A stretch of 10,829 bases of DNA from Sulfurovum sp. (GTDB lineage: Bacteria > Campylobacterota > Campylobacteria > Campylobacterales > Sulfurovaceae), in contig JAGSGJ010000050.1 of NCBI GenBank assembly GCA_023955225.1, forward strand, positions 1-10,829. Direction: 5' to 3'. Every line of letters begins with the position of its first letter. Positions within the stretch are counted from its first letter, which is position 1. This document shows, piece by piece, positions 6,953 to 10,829 of this stretch. Position numbers and translations under genes: made by a program. Under the pieces are notes generated by a model. It ran no database searches. It was not told the DNA's origin and saw nothing but the letters and a program-made list of their open reading frames with translations.

Positions 6953-7723
6953 ATGAAAAAAAAATTATTGATCATCAGTTTATTGACAATGTTTATGGTA
7001 ACGGTTGTAAATGCAAGTGATATTAACTTGGATACAGCAAAACTTCATGAGATTACAGCCAGTACAAAAGTTTTACAAAACCCGACACTTCAACTTAAAG
7101 ACGGTATAGATAAAGATAGTGTCTATTTTTTAAAAATTGAAGTAAAATCACAGAGAGGCGCACAGATCATTACAGCATTTCTCGATAAAAAAACTGGCGC
7201 TATCTATTTTGGTAACGGATATGATAAAGAGGGAAATATCATGTCTTTTCCCAAAGATATTAATATTATCAAAGAAGGTGTTGCCTTCTCATATGGAAAT
7301 GGTAAGAAAGAGATATATCTTGTGACAGATCCCGAGTGTTCTTACTGTACCAAGTTTGAGAAAGCAGCAGAGGGGAAACTAGATGATTATACGATACATG
7401 TAATTTTTTATCCTTTGCCTTTTCACAAGAAAGCTCCAGCCATGATTGAATGGATCATGCAGGCCAAGAGTGATGTAGAGAAAAGAGAGAGATTGATTAA
7501 GATAGCACTTAAAAAGTCAACAGAGTATCAGTCTTTAATTAAAGATACAAAAAAGCCTTTTCAGTATAGTAGTTCAACACAAGAAGTTGTTAGAAAATCT
7601 CTTAAAGCTGTACAAGAGCTAGGAACACAAGGAACACCGACAACCTATGATGCAGAGTTTAACAAAATACCTTGGGTAAATTTAGTTAAATTAGCCCCAA
7701 AAGCAAATCTAGTTAAAAAATAA
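6953..7723 (+). CDS. periplasmic thiol:disulfide interchange protein, DsbC/DsbG-like
   Basis: 256 residues. A Sec signal peptide spans residues 1-21 (KKK start, hydrophobic core, cut after Asn-Ala). Residues about 22-105 would be the N-terminal dimerisation-type domain. The thioredoxin fold follows, with the active site C129-S-Y-C132 in T-D-P-E-C-S-Y-C and the cis-Pro loop G-T-P-T (Pro229). This is the DsbC/DsbG class, which oxidises or isomerises disulfides in the periplasm. Its place between B2 and kinase copy 2 is notable because the lasso core proposed at the right end has no cysteine; likely clients are the secreted Cys-containing proteins upstream or another unseen substrate. It may also act on the exported product of another precursor. 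Ribosome site is poor (AAGAAAAG about 10 bases upstream). Family call is firm; its role here is unknown. Confidence 0.85.
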   Translation: MKKKLLIISLLTMFMVTVVNASDINLDTAKLHEITASTKVLQNPTLQLKDGIDKDSVYFLKIEVKSQRGAQIITAFLDKKTGAIYFGNGYDKEGNIMSFPKDINIIKEGVAFSYGNGKKEIYLVTDPECSYCTKFEKAAEGKLDDYTIHVIFYPLPFHKKAPAMIEWIMQAKSDVEKRERLIKIALKKSTEYQSLIKDTKKPFQYSSSTQEVVRKSLKAVQELGTQGTPTTYDAEFNKIPWVNLVKLAPKANLVKK

Positions 7724-7739
7724 TAAAGTATTTTAGTTG

Positions 7740-8621
7740 ATGACAGTTTACGGTACAAAGATTAGAAGTGATATTGACTTTCCTTTGGATCTTTCCCATG
7801 AAACAGAAACACGCTATGAGGTAGAACTCTCTTCAAAAATTCCCACTGAATTAAAAAAATCCATCACCTGTGGTTTCCCTTTATATTGGGCGCACGATAG
7901 AAAAGTCTATCTTTACTCAGATCGTGAATTTGATGGCAGTGAAGAAGGACAGCCCTGGTGTTATGAGGTTAAAGATGTTGTTCATTTTTACTGGGTTGGT
8001 GGAGAACGGACGATCTACTATGAACTAGATGAAAAAGGTGATGCAAATCTACTAAGCTTTTGGTTTATCCACCTACTTTTACCTCTTTATATGACACTTG
8101 AAAACATGTATGACTTTTTACATGCAGGTGCAGTGGAAGTAGAGGGAAAACCCATCTTTTTTATCGCTCCGTCAATGGGTGGGAAATCGACGATGACGGA
8201 CTACTTCATCAAGCAGGGACATATACTCATTTCAGATGACAAAGTACCGACTTTCATCGCTGATGGGAAGTTCATGGCTGTTGGTTCACATCCGTATCAT
8301 CGACCATACCGAAAATTCGAAGAGTTGGGGTATCATGTTGAGAATTTTACGACAGATTTTAAACCCATTCATGCTTTTTATGAACTTGAAGGAGTGGAAG
8401 GTGATGCAGAGATTACCATAGAAGAGATCAAAGGATTTGCAAAGTTTGATGCTCTTCTACCGAATTATCTCTATATGTTTTCCCATCTAAAACCAAAACG
8501 ATTGAAGTACCTTTCATCCATGCTTAACGGCATAAAAGTTTTCCGTGTGCAGGTTCCGTGGGATATGCGGAGACTGGGTGAAGTGCATGATATGATTTGT
8601 GAACATAGTAGAGGTGTATAA
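7740..8621 (+). CDS. HPr kinase/phosphorylase-like protein, copy 2
   Basis: 293 residues from ATG 7740 (a TTG one codon earlier is possible). It is a clear paralogue of the protein at 3658-4557 over its whole length: FGxKIRSDIDF-like start, then a P-loop A-P-S-M-GGKST (Gly-Gly-Lys-Ser-Thr at 147-151), the identical run GGKSTMTDYFIK, GHxxISDD (Asp166-Asp167), YHRPYR and a C-terminal PWDMRRLGEV. At DNA level the P-loop region is also very alike, including an identical 15-base stretch encoding Asp-Tyr-Phe-Ile-Lys, which suggests duplication rather than separate recruitment. It ends in TAATG shared with the synthetase, so the two are made together. By analogy with the paeninodin kinase it could phosphorylate the terminal Ser of the precursor; which copy does so, or whether they act as a pair, cannot be told from sequence. 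Confidence 0.85.
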   Translation: MTVYGTKIRSDIDFPLDLSHETETRYEVELSSKIPTELKKSITCGFPLYWAHDRKVYLYSDREFDGSEEGQPWCYEVKDVVHFYWVGGERTIYYELDEKGDANLLSFWFIHLLLPLYMTLENMYDFLHAGAVEVEGKPIFFIAPSMGGKSTMTDYFIKQGHILISDDKVPTFIADGKFMAVGSHPYHRPYRKFEELGYHVENFTTDFKPIHAFYELEGVEGDAEITIEEIKGFAKFDALLPNYLYMFSHLKPKRLKYLSSMLNGIKVFRVQVPWDMRRLGEVHDMICEHSRGV

Positions 8622-10537
8622 TGAGTGGTATATTTGGGATTTTCAATCGTAATGGTAACGCAGTTGATAAACAAATAGTAGAAACAATGCTTGAAGCAAC
8701 TTCTTATTGGGAACCTGATGAAAGCGGAACGTGGATCAATGGTCCTGTAGTATTAGGACATACTATGCTCTGGAATACACCAGAATCTAAGTATGAACAT
8801 TTACCGTTGGAAAAAGATGTTTTGGTTTTGACTATGGATGCACGTATCGATAATCGTGAAGAGTTGGCAAGGGATCTTGAACTTCCCAATCGTCCATTGG
8901 AAGAGGTAGGTGATAGCGAATTTATATTGGCAGCCTATGTAAAATGGGGTGAAGCGTGTCCTAAGTATCTAGTGGGTGACTTTGCCTTTGCAATATGGGA
9001 TGAAAAAAAACAGCAACTGTTTTGTGCTCGAGATCATGTCGGAGTGAAACAGTTTTATTATCATCTAAAAGATGATTTATTTGTTTTTGGAAATGATTTG
9101 AAAGGGTTGGTTCATCATCCTGATATTTCAAAAGACATCAATGATGAAGCAGTGGCCAATTACATTGTAAATGATCAACTACTCAGCTCGACAATGACGT
9201 TCTTTGAAAATATTAAAAAGCTGCCACCTGCACATACCCTCACTATTACAAATTTAGGAATGGATGAAAAATGCTATTGGAAACTGGAAGATGCACCTAA
9301 GATCAAGCTTCCAAATGCAGAAGCATATGCCAAAAAACTTCGAGAACTTCTGGAGCAGGCTGTACATGATAGAATGCGTTCGGATTACCCTATCACTTCT
9401 CATTTGAGCGGGGGGATTGATTCTTCGAGCATTGCAGCGATAGCAGCACGAAAGTTAAAAGATAAAGGGCAAAAACTTCTTGCATTCAATTGGCTGCATG
9501 AACCTACAGAAACAGATGACCCGACACAGCATGAATGGTCAAACAGCAAGATGATTGCAGAAGCTGAGGGTATTGATCATCGTTATGTTTCCTTGAGTGT
9601 AAATGATATGTACCACAATATGCAAAATGATACTATCATTTTTGGGCACTCTGCAAGATTTTGGTATGAATATCCAGTTCGACAATCTGCACAGAAAAAA
9701 GGATCACGCACTATACTTTCCGGATGGGGTGGAGATGATCTTTCCACCTATCACGGACAGGCTTATTATGCCAATCTCTTTTTAAAAGGATCATGGTGGA
9801 AACTTTTTCAAGAACTACAGATAAAAGCATATAAAAAACGAAAAAGTATTAAGTCTATGGTGAGCGCTATATACCATCATGTGTGTGTCCCTCTAGTGCC
9901 TAGAAGTCTTTACTGTAAAATACCAAAGATCACATGCTTAGAAGGCTCATCCTTTACCTTTATTAAAAAGTCGTTCTTGCCTTTGGTGAAAGTAGAGAGT
10001 AAAAAACCGTCTGTATTGACGATGCAGCCACAAAGAACCATTAGAAAACATATGTTGGCATATTGGAACTATGGGCATATCCAGAGTCGTATAGAATCAT
10101 GGGCAACTGCTGCAAATACAAATCGTTTAGAGTATAGTTACCCTTTATTGGATAAACGGATCATAGAGTTTATTTTAGGGGTTCCTGCAGAGTATTTTGT
10201 AAGTAATGGGGTTGGACGGCATCTATTTCGTTCTGCTGCGGAAGGACTGCTCCCTGAAAAGATCTTATGGACGAATGCAAAACTAGAACCTAAACGAGTT
10301 GAGCGTTTGATTTCTCTTACTCTTTCTGTGTTTAAATTATTGGTATCTGATGGAAGTATTAATGATAAACAGTCGAAGTATATCGATAATAAAAGATTGA
10401 TTAAATTGTTGGAGAAATTTGACTACCCCTCTATGGATAGAGATACAATAGAGATGATTATGGAAATGGAAACGTCACTAGATTTGGTCTTGTCTTTAGG
10501 TTCAGATGGATATAGAAGAGAAAATACTTCATCCTAA
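8621..10537 (+). CDS. asparagine synthetase-like lasso macrolactam synthetase (LasC/McjC-type)
   Basis: 638 residues. The N-terminal domain (about 1-205) has the class II glutaminase fold seen in AsnB (MxGIFGIF, RIDNREEL, GDFAFAIWD, GVKxFYY), but the catalytic Cys2 is Ser, so it cannot release ammonia from glutamine. This loss is typical of lasso cyclases, which activate a side-chain carboxylate of the core by AMP transfer and join it to the N-terminal amine. The ATP pyrophosphatase domain is intact: PP-loop SGGIDSS at 263-269 and SGWGGDD at 367-373. Start: GAGG at 8611-8614 and a one-base TAATG overlap with kinase copy 2. It is somewhat longer than McjC (about 513) but within the range for AsnB-like cyclases. 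Its presence with B2 and an ABC exporter makes ordinary asparagine synthesis unlikely. Confidence 0.87.
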   Translation: MSGIFGIFNRNGNAVDKQIVETMLEATSYWEPDESGTWINGPVVLGHTMLWNTPESKYEHLPLEKDVLVLTMDARIDNREELARDLELPNRPLEEVGDSEFILAAYVKWGEACPKYLVGDFAFAIWDEKKQQLFCARDHVGVKQFYYHLKDDLFVFGNDLKGLVHHPDISKDINDEAVANYIVNDQLLSSTMTFFENIKKLPPAHTLTITNLGMDEKCYWKLEDAPKIKLPNAEAYAKKLRELLEQAVHDRMRSDYPITSHLSGGIDSSSIAAIAARKLKDKGQKLLAFNWLHEPTETDDPTQHEWSNSKMIAEAEGIDHRYVSLSVNDMYHNMQNDTIIFGHSARFWYEYPVRQSAQKKGSRTILSGWGGDDLSTYHGQAYYANLFLKGSWWKLFQELQIKAYKKRKSIKSMVSAIYHHVCVPLVPRSLYCKIPKITCLEGSSFTFIKKSFLPLVKVESKKPSVLTMQPQRTIRKHMLAYWNYGHIQSRIESWATAANTNRLEYSYPLLDKRIIEFILGVPAEYFVSNGVGRHLFRSAAEGLLPEKILWTNAKLEPKRVERLISLTLSVFKLLVSDGSINDKQSKYIDNKRLIKLLEKFDYPSMDRDTIEMIMEMETSLDLVLSLGSDGYRRENTSS

Positions 10538-10546
10538 TATATTAGA

Positions 10547-10579
10547 ATATCAAAAGAAACATTAAATCATTTTTGATAG
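10547..10579. terminator. weak AT-rich inverted repeat between convergent genes
   Basis: TATCAAAA (10548-10555) pairs with TTTTGATA (10571-10578) around a loop of about 15 bases, lying just after the synthetase stop and just beyond the minus-strand precursor's stop. It could act as a bidirectional terminator, but the stem is short and AT-only apart from one pair. A second five-pair hairpin, CAAGT/ACTTG, lies at 10591-10604. Confidence 0.3.
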
Positions 10580-10616
10580 TATTATATTGTCAAGTACTAA
10601 CTTGCTTTAAACGTCT

Positions 10617-10775
10617 TTATGACCCGAAAAAGAAATCGAATTGTCCTTCTGTTTCTGCAGTAAAAAATCCACCTTTTGTATCCTTCACATTCAGTTTGAT
10701 CATTTTGGGTGCTTGCCATTTTTTTTGCACTGTGTTATTTGAAATTATAGTCTCATTGTCATCAATATGTTTCAT
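10617..10775 (-). CDS. lasso peptide precursor, paeninodin-like
   Basis: 52 residues from ATG (10775-10773) to TAA (10619-10617), read on the minus strand. AGGA (10781-10784) lies 5 bases before the ATG. Leader residues 1-34 carry KKWQAP (18-23), Leu28, Val30 and Thr33-Lys34, aligning position by position with the W-Q-x-P-x-L-x-x-L-D-V-x-x-T leader I recall for paeninodin-family precursors. Core 35-52 is GGFFTAETEGQFDFFFGS: Gly1, Glu at 7 and 9 for the ring bond, Phe-rich bulky tail for plugging, and a C-terminal Ser, the residue phosphorylated in paeninodin. Thr at -2 is the usual B2 cut mark, and TK|GG is the same junction as in microcin J25. It is convergent with the synthetase. The frame stays open to the window edge upstream, but this ATG with its ribosome site gives the usual precursor length. 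Confidence 0.85.
   Translation of the reverse strand: MKHIDDNETIISNNTVQKKWQAPKMIKLNVKDTKGGFFTAETEGQFDFFFGS
10620..10673 (-). other. predicted lasso core peptide (18 residues)
   Basis: Residues 35-52 of the minus-strand precursor. Gly1 would be joined to Glu9 (nine-residue ring, common) or Glu7 (seven-residue ring, rarer); Asp13 is too far for known rings. Phe12, Phe14, Phe15 and Phe16 can serve as steric plugs. There is no Cys, so it would be a class II lasso. Ring size and cut site are inference. Confidence 0.7.
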
Positions 10776-10780
10776 TCTGT

Positions 10781-10784
10781 TCCT
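10781..10784 (-). promoter_or_regulatory. ribosome binding site of the lasso precursor
   Basis: AGGA on the minus strand, 5 bases before the ATG at 10775. It decides the start, since the frame is otherwise open to the window edge. Upstream on the same strand, TATTATATT (10791-10799) could be a -10, but no suitably spaced -35 is evident. Confidence 0.55.
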
Positions 10785-10829
10785 ATGTAGAATATAATAC
10801 TTTATAGGTGTATCAAAAGTAATAATTAA

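Noticed and set aside
8621..10537. Housekeeping asparagine synthetase asnB
   Set aside because: Catalytic Cys2 is Ser, and the gene is coupled to a kinase-like gene in a block with B2 and exporter.
10573..10797. Plus-strand frame of 74 codons at the right end
   Set aside because: Its product is a Cys/Phe-rich string without family features or a good ribosome site, and it is the antisense shadow of the well-formed lasso precursor on the minus strand.

Overview
This is an AT-rich, densely packed bacterial window. Short intergenic gaps, ATG/TAATG overlaps, lipobox and Sec signals, and an extended -10 promoter without a clear -35 fit a Campylobacterota (Sulfurovum/Sulfurimonas-like) chromosome. 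That taxonomy is an inference from gene style only.

Positions 1-3574 hold three plus-strand genes. The first is the 3' end of a small peptide gene (2-160) carrying the lasso-type leader pattern YxxPxLxxxGxxxxxT followed by a Pro-rich tail. It is followed by a large secreted beta-rich protein with thrombospondin type-3 calcium repeats (209-2812) and a lipoprotein (2822-3574) whose last residues, FGTPPSF, echo the FGPPPS of the small peptide. A 16-bp hairpin and a perfect extended -10 (TGTTATAAT) then separate this part from what follows.

Positions 3658-10537 are a plus-strand maturation and export block: HPr-kinase-like protein 1, an ABC exporter (MsbA/McjD type), a lasso B2 leader peptidase, a periplasmic DsbC/DsbG-like thioredoxin-fold protein, HPr-kinase-like protein 2 (paralogue of the first), and an asparagine-synthetase-like macrolactam synthetase with Cys2 replaced by Ser. 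This is the enzyme set of a paeninodin-type (kinase-associated) lasso peptide cluster, except that no PqqD-like B1/RRE protein is visible.

The most interesting element is at the right end on the minus strand. Positions 10617-10775 encode a 52-residue lasso precursor with a paeninodin-like leader (W-Q-x-P ... L-N-V-x-x-T-K) and the core GGFFTAETEGQFDFFFGS. It has Gly at +1, Thr at -2, Glu at 7 and 9, and a C-terminal Ser. The proposed working model is that B2 cuts after Thr-Lys, the synthetase closes a Gly1-Glu ring, one or both kinases phosphorylate the terminal Ser, and the ABC protein exports the product. The gene is convergent with the cluster and overlapped by a longer meaningless plus-strand frame, so automatic annotation could easily miss it.
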